A stretch of DNA of 64,000 nt, taken from assembly GCA_963693365.1 (NCBI GenBank), contig CAVNZM010000005.1, positions 10,478,001-10,542,000 on the forward strand, read 5' to 3'. Positions 1 to 22,876 of the stretch are shown piece by piece. This DNA comes from Amoebidium appalachense (lineage: Eukaryota > Ichthyosporea). Below the pieces are notes generated by a model. The model was not told the DNA's origin. It did not search any database and saw only the letters and a list, made by a program, of their open reading frames with translations. The position numbers were made by a program, and so were the translations under genes. The stretch's first letter is position 1. Every line of letters starts with the position of its first letter.

Positions 1-213
1 CCAATCTAACACCACCACCAACACCCATTGACCTTTTCGTTTTCTTTCCCCCCCCCCCCCCCCCCCCCCCCCAACACCTCTTCGGTTTTCAAGAAGACAA
101 TCATTTTTGCATGTTCCATGGATGAATCGATCATGTACGAAGTTTTGGTGATTTCGTTTCCTGTGGTTTTTTATTTCATTATTTTCGTAGTTTGATTCAT
201 TTTCCCGTACCAG
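1..213 (+). other. Intron of the class II reductase gene (partial)
   Basis: The sequence ahead of the first visible exon has a C homopolymer at about 50-72 and ends in a CAG acceptor at 211-213. No coding sequence was recognised in it. Confidence 0.6.
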
Positions 214-344
214 ACTTTGGAATCCTTCGAATTGTGCTGTCTTGTGGAGACCTTCCCCCACAAACACGAAACCCTCGAAGACTTCAAAGACACACTCGAC
301 CTGGCTTTCCTTTACGCAAAAACCGTCACCCTGGGTAAGCCTAA

Positions 345-375
<31 letters not shown>

Positions 376-548
376 TCCCCCCCGGCAAAAAAAAAGAAAG
401 AAATGTAAAGTAAAGTAAAGAAAGGAAAAGGAAAGGAAAGACACACGCACAAGCGATCCCCGAGTGACGCTTAGCTTTTTACGCTAACTCGGCTATGTTA
501 TGTATAAAGCTGGCCCCAATGTATAAGCCCCCCTCCCCCCCTTTTCCC

Positions 549-622
<74 letters not shown>

Positions 623-1128
623 GAGGGGGGTGGTGGAGGGGAGGGGAGGGGGTGGAGGGAAAAGAAGAAGGAGAACCCCAACCACCAAGAGTTATGTTTT
701 CTGTCAGGGCCAGTTTGCTTCGCCGCACTCTATCATCACTACGAGCACCCAGTCCCTTGTGTTTGATTGGCTGACACCCGTTTAAACCTATTAACAGCCA
801 ACATTCATTGGCCCGAGACCAACGAAGTCATGCAGCGCAATCGCCGCATTGGCACCAGCATGACGGGTATTGCTCAGTTCATTACTAACAGAGGTATATC
901 TCTCCTCTCCCCCCCCCCCCCCCCCCCCCCTCCCCCCCTCCCCCCCCCTCCCCCCTCCTCCCCCCCCTCCCTTCCCCGGCTCGTCCACACGACAGACGAC
1001 ACATAACACCGCACACACACTCACTCACACTCATACTCACACACACACACACACACACACCACACACTCACTCACTCACCAAATGCATTGCTCCTACATG
1101 TGTAATTTTAAAATTGGATAATGCAAAG

Positions 1129-1164
<36 letters not shown>

Positions 1165-1516
1165 TGCCCCTCTCCCCTCTATTCTAACACCAGATAGACA
1201 CACACACTTAAAAAAAAAAAGAAAATGGAGGTACATGCGCGTGTGCGCGCACGCACGGATACACACACACACATACACACACAGATTCGCTTGTATACAC
1301 CAGTCTAATCATCGTGTGTCTTTCTGCAGGGCTCGAGGAATTGAGGGAATGGCTTGAACAGGGTTATGCTCATCTCTCTGAATGTGACGAAAGGTGATCC
1401 CCCCCCCCCCCCCCCCCAACCCCTATTATGGGAGAAGGGAAGGGAAGAAGGGGGGGGGGGGGGGGGGGGGGCAACTTGGTCTATTGAGCTGATCGTAGTG
1501 AGGTCTAGGAGGGAGG

Positions 1517-1581
<65 letters not shown>

Positions 1582-1798
1582 CAAATATCTTTTGTGATAT
1601 ATTTGCAGTATGTGTATATTCAAAGGTTGTGGTAAACAAGGGGAAAGCTTGTGTTGTGGTGGAAACACCAAGATAGCCATATGTGTGGGTGGGCGTGGTG
1701 TGCATGTGTGTGTGTGTGTGTGTGGGTGTGTGTGTGCATCCGCGGGTGAGTGTGTGGATGTGTGCGTGCGAGCGTACGAACGTGTTAGTGCGTGCAAG

Positions 1799-1858
<60 letters not shown>

Positions 1859-2216
1859 CTGTATTCTGACATCCCCACCCAGGTACTCTGAAGAGTTTCG
1901 TGTGTGCCCATCCAAGAAGAAGACAAGTGTCAAGCCGAGTGGCTCCGTGTCTCTTCTTGCTGGAGGTATAACCCCCCCCCCCCCCCCCCGGCCACAAAAA
2001 AAACCAGAGAAAAAAGAAAAAAAGAAGGGGAAAAGTGTCAGTTTAGGGGAGTAAGAGTCGGTAGTGACATGAGGTAAAAAAGAACACGGCAATGGAAAAA
2101 AGAGGAAAGTTGGGTTGGGATGAAATGAAGTGAAAATGAAGTGAAAGCTGAAGGGAGTTTCTCTTAGGGTTTCGGGGCGGGTTAGAACCGAATGGTTCTA
2201 ATTAGGTCATATGATT

Positions 2217-2277
<61 letters not shown>

Positions 2278-2532
2278 CCACCCCCGGTGTGCACTACCCA
2301 CACAGCCGATTCCAGCTCCGTCGTGTCCGTCTTGCTGCCGAGAGCGAACTCGTTCCCCAACTGGAAAAAGCGGGTTACCATGTAGAACCGGATGTCGGTA
2401 TGTCACCGACCCCCCCCTCCCCCCCCCCCCCCCCCCCACCCCCCTCCCCTCCTTCCTGGGCCACCGCCACCTTCTCCCAGGCCACATGCACACACACACA
2501 CACACACACACATACACACACACACACACATA

Positions 2533-2580
<48 letters not shown>

Positions 2581-2615
2581 TATACACACGCGCACACATG
2601 TCTCCCCCCCCCCCC

Positions 2616-2650
<35 letters not shown>

Positions 2651-2816
2651 CCAAACACACACGCACACACACACACACATGCATGCATGTACACAATTAC
2701 AGGCCACGTTGACCTATACATTCAACACCCCCGCCTCCTATTTCGCCATCTTTCTCCACCCATCTGCAGTGCACGCTCAGTCTTATAACCTCCTCTTGTC
2801 CCCTTTCCCCCCTACA

Positions 2817-2865
<49 letters not shown>

Positions 2866-3053
2866 CAACCCGGGCACACGTGTCGTTTCTTTCCCGATCG
2901 ATGTTGGGGTGGGCATGCGGTCCCTCCGTGACGTCAGCATGTGGGAGCAACTGCACCTGGCTGCCTTCATGCAGAAATACTGGGCTGACAACCAGGCACG
3001 TATACACTCTCTGTCTCTGTCTCTCTGCCTCTGCTTTTCTGTCTCTCTGTCTG

Positions 3054-3116
<63 letters not shown>

Positions 3117-3186
3117 CTCTCTCTCTGCCTCTCTCTGTTTCTTCCTTACTTTCTCTCTGCGCTCTCTCTGTCTTCCACACACACAC

Positions 3187-3231
<45 letters not shown>

Positions 3232-3242
3232 CTCGCTCTCGC

Positions 3243-3286
<44 letters not shown>

Positions 3287-3540
3287 AGTCTCTGTCTTCT
3301 ATCCTTCCTTCCCCCTTTCCCTGATAAATCATTGCTTTTGTGGACATGCACGCCAGCGATTCCGATATGATCGATGCCTAATGTTTATGTGGCCTGGGTG
3401 TGCAGGTGTCTTGCACGGTGACTTTTGACCCGGTGACAGAGGGCCCCCAGATCAAGCACGCACTCAACTATTTCCAGTATATGCTGAAGGGTACGTGGTT
3501 GGGTGGGTGGCTGCGCACGTGTGTGGGTGTGGGTGTCTGG

Positions 3541-3575
<35 letters not shown>

Positions 3576-4027
3576 GCGCGCGCGCGCATGGGTGTGTGCG
3601 CATGGGTGTGTGTGTGTGTGTGGAGGTATGTAAGTGTTTTGTTCGTAGGTGTGTGTGTGTGTGTGTGTGTTAGGGGAGGGGGGGGGGGGGGGGGAGGGAG
3701 AAAACGGAGAGGTGCAGGCATGTGAGTGCATATGTGTGTGTTTGATTGTGGGAACCTGAGTTTTAGAATACAAGGTGGATTGAGTGTGAGTGCATGTTTA
3801 TACTGTTTTTGTGCGGAAGCGGGCGGATGGTTAGCGGGTGTGTATGCGAGTGGTAGTGGGTGTTAGTATGGGTGTGTAAGTGTTTTCCGTAGTAACTAGT
3901 TGTGTGTGGTTGTGATAGGTCATGCTGCTTGTTGCAGAGAGGGTGATGTCATATTTTATAGAGTATATGGGAGGGAGGGAAAGAAAAAAAAAAGAGACTG
4001 CTTGTGTTTGGGTTGGTGGTTGGGTGA

Positions 4028-4078
<51 letters not shown>

Positions 4079-4147
4079 CGCGCGCGTGTGTGCGTGTGTG
4101 CGTGTGTGCGTGTGTGCGTGTTTAGGAAATACATCACCAAGACCATT

Positions 4148-4183
<36 letters not shown>

Positions 4184-4327
4184 CATCAGTTTCCTGCCCC
4201 GTCTTGAGGGGGGTGCCTATGCCCAAATGCCCATCGAAGAGATCACAGAGACTCAATACAAGGGGATGATGTAGGCCACCCCCCCCCCCCCCCCCCCCCT
4301 CTCCCTCCACATAAACACACACGCACA

Positions 4328-4358
<31 letters not shown>

Positions 4359-4509
4359 CACCACCACCACCACCACCACCACCACCCACACACACACAAA
4401 AAAAGACAGAAAAGAACAGGTTCCCTTACCATCTTCCTCTCTCACCCCACCACGCGAACCCTCATCACACACATACATACATGTACGCGCACACCCGCAA
4501 TTCTCGTCC

Positions 4510-4604
<95 letters not shown>

Positions 4605-4790
4605 CCCTGGCAGGCCAACGCAGACACGTGCACGGGCACGCATACGCACACACACACACACATCATGAGATACCCCCCCCCCCCCCCCCCCCCCCCCAGT
4701 GCTAAGCACCGTTGTCTGCATTAGCATCATCGTTTTTGCCATGTTGGCTTTGCTGTGCCATGCCTCTTGCGCTCGGCTACTAATCACTCT

Positions 4791-4827
<37 letters not shown>

Positions 4828-5050
4828 ATACGCACACGTACACATGTACACGTACAGTTCCACCCTCAAACCCCTCTCCTTTGGTCACGTGAGCAACCAC
4901 GTAGTCCCCGAGCGTTTCTGTGACGGTGACCAGTGCCAGATCGAACCAGAACCTTCCCCCCATGCCCCAGCCCTGGATGAGGAGGCGGGGGACTTTGCAA
5001 CCATGCACCCCCCCACAGACCCACCCAGGAAACCCCCTGCACCCCAGTAA
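214..5050 (+). CDS. Adenosylcobalamin-dependent (class II) ribonucleoside-triphosphate reductase, 3' part
   Basis: Reduces ribonucleoside triphosphates to deoxy forms using a B12-generated radical; a single-chain enzyme. Nine exons are visible: 214-334, 798-893, 1330-1393, 1883-1965, 2278-2397, 2865-2995, 3406-3490, 4183-4270, 4858-5050. Together they encode about 326 C-terminal residues in one frame. The translation carries family hallmarks: NRRIGTSMTGIAQF, then SVKPSGSVSLLAGATPGVHYP, then YWADNQVSCTVTFDP, then ISFLPRLEGGAYAQMP. The tail has CDGDQC, a C-x4-C pair expected to be the shuttle cysteines that re-reduce the active site (known for the Lactobacillus enzyme; position inferred here). 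The thiyl-radical cysteine lies upstream of the window. The intron after 2995 starts with GC rather than GT. Introns carry poly-C, (CA)n and (CT)n tracts. The many introns argue against bacterial contamination. Stop at 5048-5050. The family call is strong; the 5' end is missing. Confidence 0.93.
540..640. repeat. (CA)n microsatellite
   Basis: About 33 CA units at 555-620, then a G/A-rich run; intron of the class II reductase gene. Confidence 0.9.
2410..2865. repeat. Poly-C, (CA)n, (CT)n intron filled with simple repeats
   Basis: The intron 2398-2864 contains poly-C soon after its donor, (CA)n, (CT)n at about 2532-2580, poly-C at about 2601-2648, and (CA)n running straight into the acceptor. 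Confidence 0.9.
3000..3290. repeat. (CT)n blocks and poly-C
   Basis: CT-rich at 3007-3170 with pure (CT)n at about 3060-3106, (CT)n at 3190-3240, poly-C at 3244-3287; intron 2996-3405 of the reductase gene. Confidence 0.9.
4500..4601. repeat. (CT)n of about 90 bp
   Basis: About 45 CT units at 4514-4601 in the last intron of the reductase gene. Confidence 0.9.
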
Positions 5051-5082
5051 ATTTCAAGAGCCCCCCCTCCCTCCCCCCTCCT

Positions 5083-5129
<47 letters not shown>

Positions 5130-6372
5130 GTTTCTTCCTGACATTTGGAGAGCTTCTGTGACTACCTTCTATATTTGTGCTCAACGGTGGCAGAGAAATC
5201 GCCGGCAGATATGATCATTCTGATAATCATATGCATCGCCGCACAGCGTCTCTTTCTGCCTTTTTTTTTTTTTCCCCTTGTCTGGTCGTATTTTTTGTTG
5301 AAGAGGTCTTGGAAAATGCAATGGCTGGTAACTTCAGCAGCGATGATCTGTACGATGATAATTAGAAGATATACATTTGCGAGATATACCACTTGGATAT
5401 ATCCAAGGGGTTTAGACAGATATACAAATACACATGGGTATCAATTATCATGATGCAATTAACACAGGCTATCACGTAGATATTCAAATACATGGGCTAT
5501 CACTTACATACAATGCAATGAATTATACAGGTAGAGATTTTCTGCCTACAGTACAATTTATGTATCGAGTTGTCCATATGTCGGTAAGAATCTCATGAAG
5601 ATATGATGATTATTGCTTCCCGCTGGCTGCCGTGTCACCCACAGTATCTTGCACAGTTACTGTATTTACATTGTTTTTTTTTTTTTGTTTTTTTTGGAAA
5701 CATCCAATGTGATATGCTGATGTTTCCGTCCTGTGATAGATATATCTGCACAATGGCTGAAGTATGCTACGGTATGTGTGGATAGTGATCACAGGAGAAA
5801 AAACAATCGAATATTATTTGTGGTGCTGGCAACCCGGAGTTGTCTGGTGCAAGTGCAGATTATATATGGGGCAGAAGTGCGGATGCATCTGCCTGTCTAT
5901 TGTTCATACTGCATACTGTCCGGAAGTTTGTGTACGCAAATCGTTGATGCATAATGATTACCTATCCTGCCCCCCCCCGAAAAACACACACACACACACA
6001 CACACACATACACACACACACACACATGTACATGCGCGTGCGCGTACACACACACACATGCACACGCGACGTGCACACACACACACACACAGTCACAGCC
6101 ACGTTAATGTACACCCCATCCTCTTCTCCCCCCCCATGGTGTGCACAGACCTCATCGTTGATTCTTCTGAACACTCGCAAGTTTCTCACTTGGCCAAGCA
6201 CACTTCCGTTGAGGTACATTCAATATTCCTTTTTGTTTCGATAGTTTTATCACTCCCACATACAGCAGCAGGGCAAGTGTGCCACCATATGCATAAAATT
6301 GCTGTGCACGTGTGACTGGCTGCAGACAGTGAGCACACTAATGAAGTAATGCTATTCTTCACGAGCGTGCGT

Positions 6373-6439
<67 letters not shown>

Positions 6440-6848
6440 ACACATGAACACACACACACACACACACACACATGAACACACACGTGCATACACTGTGGCC
6501 GGTGGTGGTGGTCCACACAATATTGCTGTTTTTGTATGTTGTACTACTTTTCTCTGTGCACCCGTGAGGTTGGCGGTTAGTAATTGATGAAATTTTTATT
6601 TGTATAAATAACCTGCACCAACACAGGCTACTATTGAATGCCTACATAACCGATACCTGTAAACGTTGGACCAAATCTTCATCATCTGTTTTACATTCAT
6701 GACATTGTCTACCGTTTTAGTAGACTAACCGTCAACCTCGCGCGTGCACAGAGAAAAGCAGTAACAAAAAAGCAGCAATAAATATGAAGTCTAGATAGCG
6801 CTAGTTAATGATGGTGTACCTGTGGATGTGTGTGTGTGGTGTGTGTGT

Positions 6849-6886
<38 letters not shown>

Positions 6887-7027
6887 TGGGGGGCTTATCA
6901 AATTTCATCCCATATTTTCCTGTCTACCTTCACTTACTGCCTGCAATACCTGCAGGGAGTGCCCCATGCCTATACAGAAGAAATTTAAATAAGACAAACC
7001 ACACCACCACACCAACACCATCAAGTC
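5051..7027. other. Spacer between two convergent genes
   Basis: No supported gene. It holds (CA)n at about 5088-5127, 5984-6090 and 6366-6436, a T run near 5261-5274, an A/T-rich stretch of imperfect GATATAC/TATCAC-type repeats at about 5380-5560, and a G homopolymer at about 6848-6885. The 3' untranslated regions of the reductase (+) and of the BRCT-like gene (-) must lie here. I saw no canonical AATAAA close to either stop codon. Confidence 0.5.
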
Positions 7028-13096
<6,069 letters not shown>

Positions 13097-13259
13097 CTAA
13101 AAAAACAGATTAATAAAAACAGTAAATGAGTCTGGTAATTCTAGGCGTGCCTATATAAGATTTGGGGCGGGGAGGGGGGGGGAGGGGGGGGGGGGGGTGA
13201 AGGGGGGGGGGGGGGGGAGGGGGGGTCGAGGGGGGGGGGGGGGGGGGGAGTGCTGTTTA

Positions 13260-13570
13260 TTATGGTCAGTGCAAGAGAATGATGTGAGATGGAATGAGGT
13301 GCCGGCATCAAGGTTAACAGTATGTTCCCCACAAAACGTACAGTACATATGTACACAGTATTCTGGTCCGGTTTCAAATTTAAACGTAGCCAAACAGTAG
13401 CGACCGTTATAGCTGTTAAAGAAACACCTATCAGTTGCTAAAAATAGCCGCACTTGCCTCTGAGTTGCGCAGAGCTGCTCTAAACAGAACAGAAACCGTT
13501 TGATTGGTTTCCAAGAATGCCTCCAAAAATATACGAAGCATGATTGGATAACTTTAATCTTTGATGCCAT
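13260..13570 (-). CDS. Possible 5' exon of the BRCT-like gene
   Basis: A minus-strand frame opens with ATG at 13568-13570 (MASKIKVIQ) and stays open for more than 100 codons before running into a C/G tract. It could be the first coding exon of the BRCT-like gene, but I could not find a convincing donor in phase with the exon at 13096, and the translation shows no recognisable domain. A second open stretch further upstream, about 13842-14000 on the same strand (includes the peptide TWDQPDDLSYAFLSRFLL), ends at a plausible GT and starts after a TTAG. It is an alternative 5' exon and would overlap the promoter of the Rab acceptor gene. Confidence 0.3.
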
Positions 13571-14061
13571 TTGATTGGGTTAGAAGTGTATGTCATGATG
13601 ACGACATCTTTCGTTCGAATTAATCGAGTTACTCATTATCGAGGAAGGGATGTGTCGCTTTCTTGTGGCTGCAGCCTGTATGTATGAGCCATTCATTGCA
13701 TAATAGGCATAGTATCCTTTTATAGGAATAACACTATATGGTATATAAATTACAACCAGTACATTGAATAGATTCATATTTCTCTCTGTATTTATCTGCA
13801 TGCGTGACGACCAATAGAGTCAAGTGATCCTTGAAAACAGTCTTGATCCCTTCTTTCGAGGATTTCAACTTTTCTACCCTGGGCCACTGCGTGGGTGTGG
13901 CGCTCTGACCATGTTGAGTCAGCAAAAAACGGGACAGAAAGGCATATGATAGATCATCTGGTTGATCCCAAGTGCATGTTTTCGTAATCTCACAAGGATA
14001 GACCTTTAGCTAAGTTAATATCTTAAAGTGATAAAAAAAATTGGCGTAATTTGCGTGCAAA
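13571..14061. promoter_or_regulatory. Presumed divergent promoter region
   Basis: About 490 bp separates the candidate minus-strand ATG at 13570 from the plus-strand ATG of the PRA1-family gene at 14062, so both transcription starts probably lie here. It contains two ATTGG/CCAAT-type pentamers (13805-13815 and 13571-13577) and an A run just before the PRA1 exon. No TATA box was identified. If the open frame at 13842-14000 is real coding sequence, the region is smaller. Confidence 0.35.
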
Positions 14062-19449
<5,388 letters not shown>

Positions 19450-20122
19450 AAGTCAAATTTTGGATTGCAATCTTGACGGAATCGATATAATCAACTTGGG
19501 TTCTAGTCTGAACTGGTTATGAGGGCCTGAATGGTTGGAAGCCAAAAACTTTAACAATATTATGTACATGGATTTTATATATATTTGATGACTTTCGCAT
19601 TCAATTTGTTTTAATTATCATAGTATCATTTGGTTTGCCTGAGTACTGTGTGCACATCCAGGCTGCTTCTATTCTTATCTCATAGGCGGCTTCGAGTTCA
19701 GTGCACCTTTAGTCGACACAAATATGCTTATGTACCGTGCTCCCTGGGGTGCCCTCAAAATATATTCGTGCGCCTGCCCGCACCTATATTCCTACTTTTT
19801 TTATAGTTTTTTAGGGATTATGCGTCACAAAGTTTTATAAAGGTGGACGGAAAATGTTCGTACATGAACATGCACATCGATACACTCTGACAATTGACAG
19901 CTTTTCGCGTTTGTAAAAACCACATGCTCGATGTACTTGCGCAAAGTAAGTTGTACAATGTCATGTACATGTATACACCAAGCAAACACATGAGCGCACA
20001 GGTACCCGGGGTTAAACGCATTCACACCAACATGCAGCCCCCACCAATATACACGCGTGCGCATGTGTACATATGCATAACACACACACACACGCACAAG
20101 AACACTGTCACGCGCGCACGCG

Positions 20123-20180
<58 letters not shown>

Positions 20181-20205
20181 GTCACCGCAGACACACGCAC
20201 ACGCG

Positions 20206-20281
<76 letters not shown>

Positions 20282-20943
20282 GTCACCGCAGACACACGCA
20301 CACGCGCACGCACACACACACACACGGCACACACAGGCACACGCACAAACATGCACAAAGATGCACATCGGCCTTGTCATCCACATACAATCATCCTACA
20401 GCTTATAAAACGTAAAAAAACAGTTAGGAATTTGGTTGGCAGCCCGGAAAAAAGAAATCTGCACCACCCCATGCACATGTCGTGAGATAAAAACATACCA
20501 CAAGCACTCCAGCATGAGACTTCAGTAAGGTTACAGTTTATCAGTCTTTTTTTATTAATGCTTTTCCAAAGCATACAGTTGCACTCTGCTGTTAAGAGGT
20601 TACCTTGTGACCCCAGTTACATATTTAGTTTGCACCATCACCACAAAAACTTCACATCTACTACCAACTCTTACACAAAAGAAAACAAAACATTTCTACC
20701 ATTTTGCTTCGACACGGAAGGGTATGGGCTATAGATCCTTATGAACTACGAGTTACATTATGACACGCTCACTCAATGGCGCATCGTAAAAAGGTTAAAA
20801 AGAAACAAAAACGGTTCACACCGAATGGGTTGGTGTCGATTAAATTCAGTTATCCAATACTGCAAACTATAGAAATCCATTCATCAGTGTCCTTGTTTGT
20901 GCAAACAACCCATGCACTTTCAACCTCAGGCTGGGTTAGGCTA

Positions 20944-21026
<83 letters not shown>

Positions 21027-21152
21027 TGTGCACGTTAACATCTAACTGTACACGGTGTGTGTGCTTGTCCGAAATATATTCAAAACACACACACACACAC
21101 CCATATCGAAGTTTCGCACCACAGAAGACACACCAAAAAGTCCCTCTAAACC
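19450..21152. other. Spacer between convergent genes
   Basis: No supported gene. It holds a unique A/T-richer stretch (19450-20050), a CA-rich block (20100-20340) and (TG)n at 20944-21023. The 3' ends of the PRA1-family gene (+) and the TDU gene (-) face each other here. Confidence 0.5.
20176..20317. repeat. Compound (CA)n block with a duplicated unit
   Basis: The segment CAGTGTCACCGCAGACACAC plus the following CGCACACGCGCACG occurs twice, starting near 20177 and 20278, with (CA)n between. The period is about 101 bp. Confidence 0.75.
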
Positions 21153-22503
21153 CTATTGCCTACGCCCCGTCAACATAGATATATCATTGGATAAATTTCC
21201 AAAATCCAACCCCCCCGAAGACAACAGAGCCTCCAATTCCATCGCATTAATGTTCAAATCGGCTGAGACATTATCAAACAAAATTGGGTTATTATTATCC
21301 TGCCTGGGTGGGATAGCCGCGGCGCCCAAATTCAACTGCTGCAAACTTTGTTCCATCATATCAAACCCCCCCTGTCCACCACCACCGGGGCCCCCCAAAC
21401 CTATCCTCTGGTTCTGAATGTTTTGCATCCCCGCCGCGGGTCCCCGCTGCTGGTTGCCGCCGACAAACACCCCCTTATTTCCAATTTGCTGCTGCATCAA
21501 TGGGTTAATGTTTCGGATATCCGGGCTCGTGACCCGATTCGACATCGGCATGACGTAGTTTCCGGGCCCACCCTGCATTCCCGGCGAGCTCCGCGGGCGT
21601 TGGGTGCCCCCGCCCCCTCCCAAATTCATTCCCAAATTTCCGGCACTTGAAACCCCCCCGAGGGGTAGCATGCCAGAGTTCATAGCCCCCGGGGTGCCAG
21701 GGTTCGACATGCTTCCGGACCGCTTCACCATACCCCCCCGACCCAACCCCCCGTTCATACCCTGTCCCATATTGCCCCTGGGTCTACCCATCTGTCCCCC
21801 TATGCCGCCGGGGTCAGCAAATTGCTCCTCGATTTCCGCGAGCGTGCCCAGCCCCTTCATCTGTCCCAAACTCGCCGCCAGCGGATTCGTTGAGCCCCCC
21901 AGCAAATTCAGGAGGTCTGGGGAGACGGGGGCGCTCTGGGGGCTTGCCTGTTTCGGCGAAAAGAACGATTGGGGAAGTTTCCGATCGCGGAGGGATTTTT
22001 GCGATCCGGATGCCGAGCCCAAAAGGGATACGGGTCCTTGACCCGGCTCGGGGAATGAATCCGGGTCGAGCATTGAATGGGGGCCCGGTCCGGGCATTTG
22101 ATTCATGTCGTCTTGGAACATGTTGACGTTGCCCATGCCCGATTGGTTGGCAGCCTGCATGGGGGGGGAATGTGTGTGAGTGAGTGAAGGTGTGTGTGTG
22201 TGTGTGTGTGCGTGTGTGTGTGCGTGAAAGTAAGTGCACGCGTGTACATGTGTTCAGTAATATGATGTGTGTGGTGCATGGGTGATGGCATGTCTATGTG
22301 CACGTGTGCACACAGAAGGAATGCGATGTGTGTGCACACGGAAGGAATGTGTGTGCACACGGAAGGAATGCGATGTGTGTGCACACGGAAGGAATGTGAT
22401 GTGTGTGCACACGGAAGGAATGCGATGTGTGTGCCCGCATGAGTAAAGAGATGTGCGTGCATGAGTGATGGCATGTGAGTGCATGAGTGGGGGAGAAAGG
22501 AAG

Positions 22504-22543
<40 letters not shown>

Positions 22544-22840
22544 GGGGGGTAAATGCAAGAGGTCTATGTGCACGAGTGCCGGCATGTGTTTGTGGTGTAA
22601 AGCGGGGTGGGTGAGTAATGGGGGGGATGACTGTGTGTGTGTGCATTGTAGTATAGGCGGCTGGGGGGGGGGGGGGGGGGGGGGGAGGGGGGGCTTAAGA
22701 TGCGAATCAGGGCAGACACGCCCGGGGCCACAGACACACACGGAGAGAAAGAGAGAAGGGGCGGGGGGAGGGGGGGGAAGAGAAAGAGGGGGGAGGGGGG
22801 GAAGAGAGAGGGGGGGAGGGGGGGGGGGGGGGGGGGGAAA

Positions 22841-22876
<36 letters not shown>

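Noticed and set aside
479-1121. Open frames of Thr-His, Cys-Val, Pro or Gly repeats
   Set aside because: They are translations of (CA)n/(TG)n and C/G homopolymers, present in several frames at once and inside introns. The same holds for hundreds of similar frames through the window.
1426-2092. Minus-strand frames of 160-195 codons opposite the reductase exons
   Set aside because: Driven by (TG)n and overlapping solid plus-strand coding exons.
2211-3428. A 405-codon plus-strand frame
   Set aside because: It runs through repeat-filled introns and only partly overlaps real exons in the right frame; splice-phase and homology evidence give a different model.
21604-22041. Plus-strand Pro-rich frame
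   Set aside because: Antisense shadow of the Gly/Met/Gln-rich terminal exon of the TDU gene.
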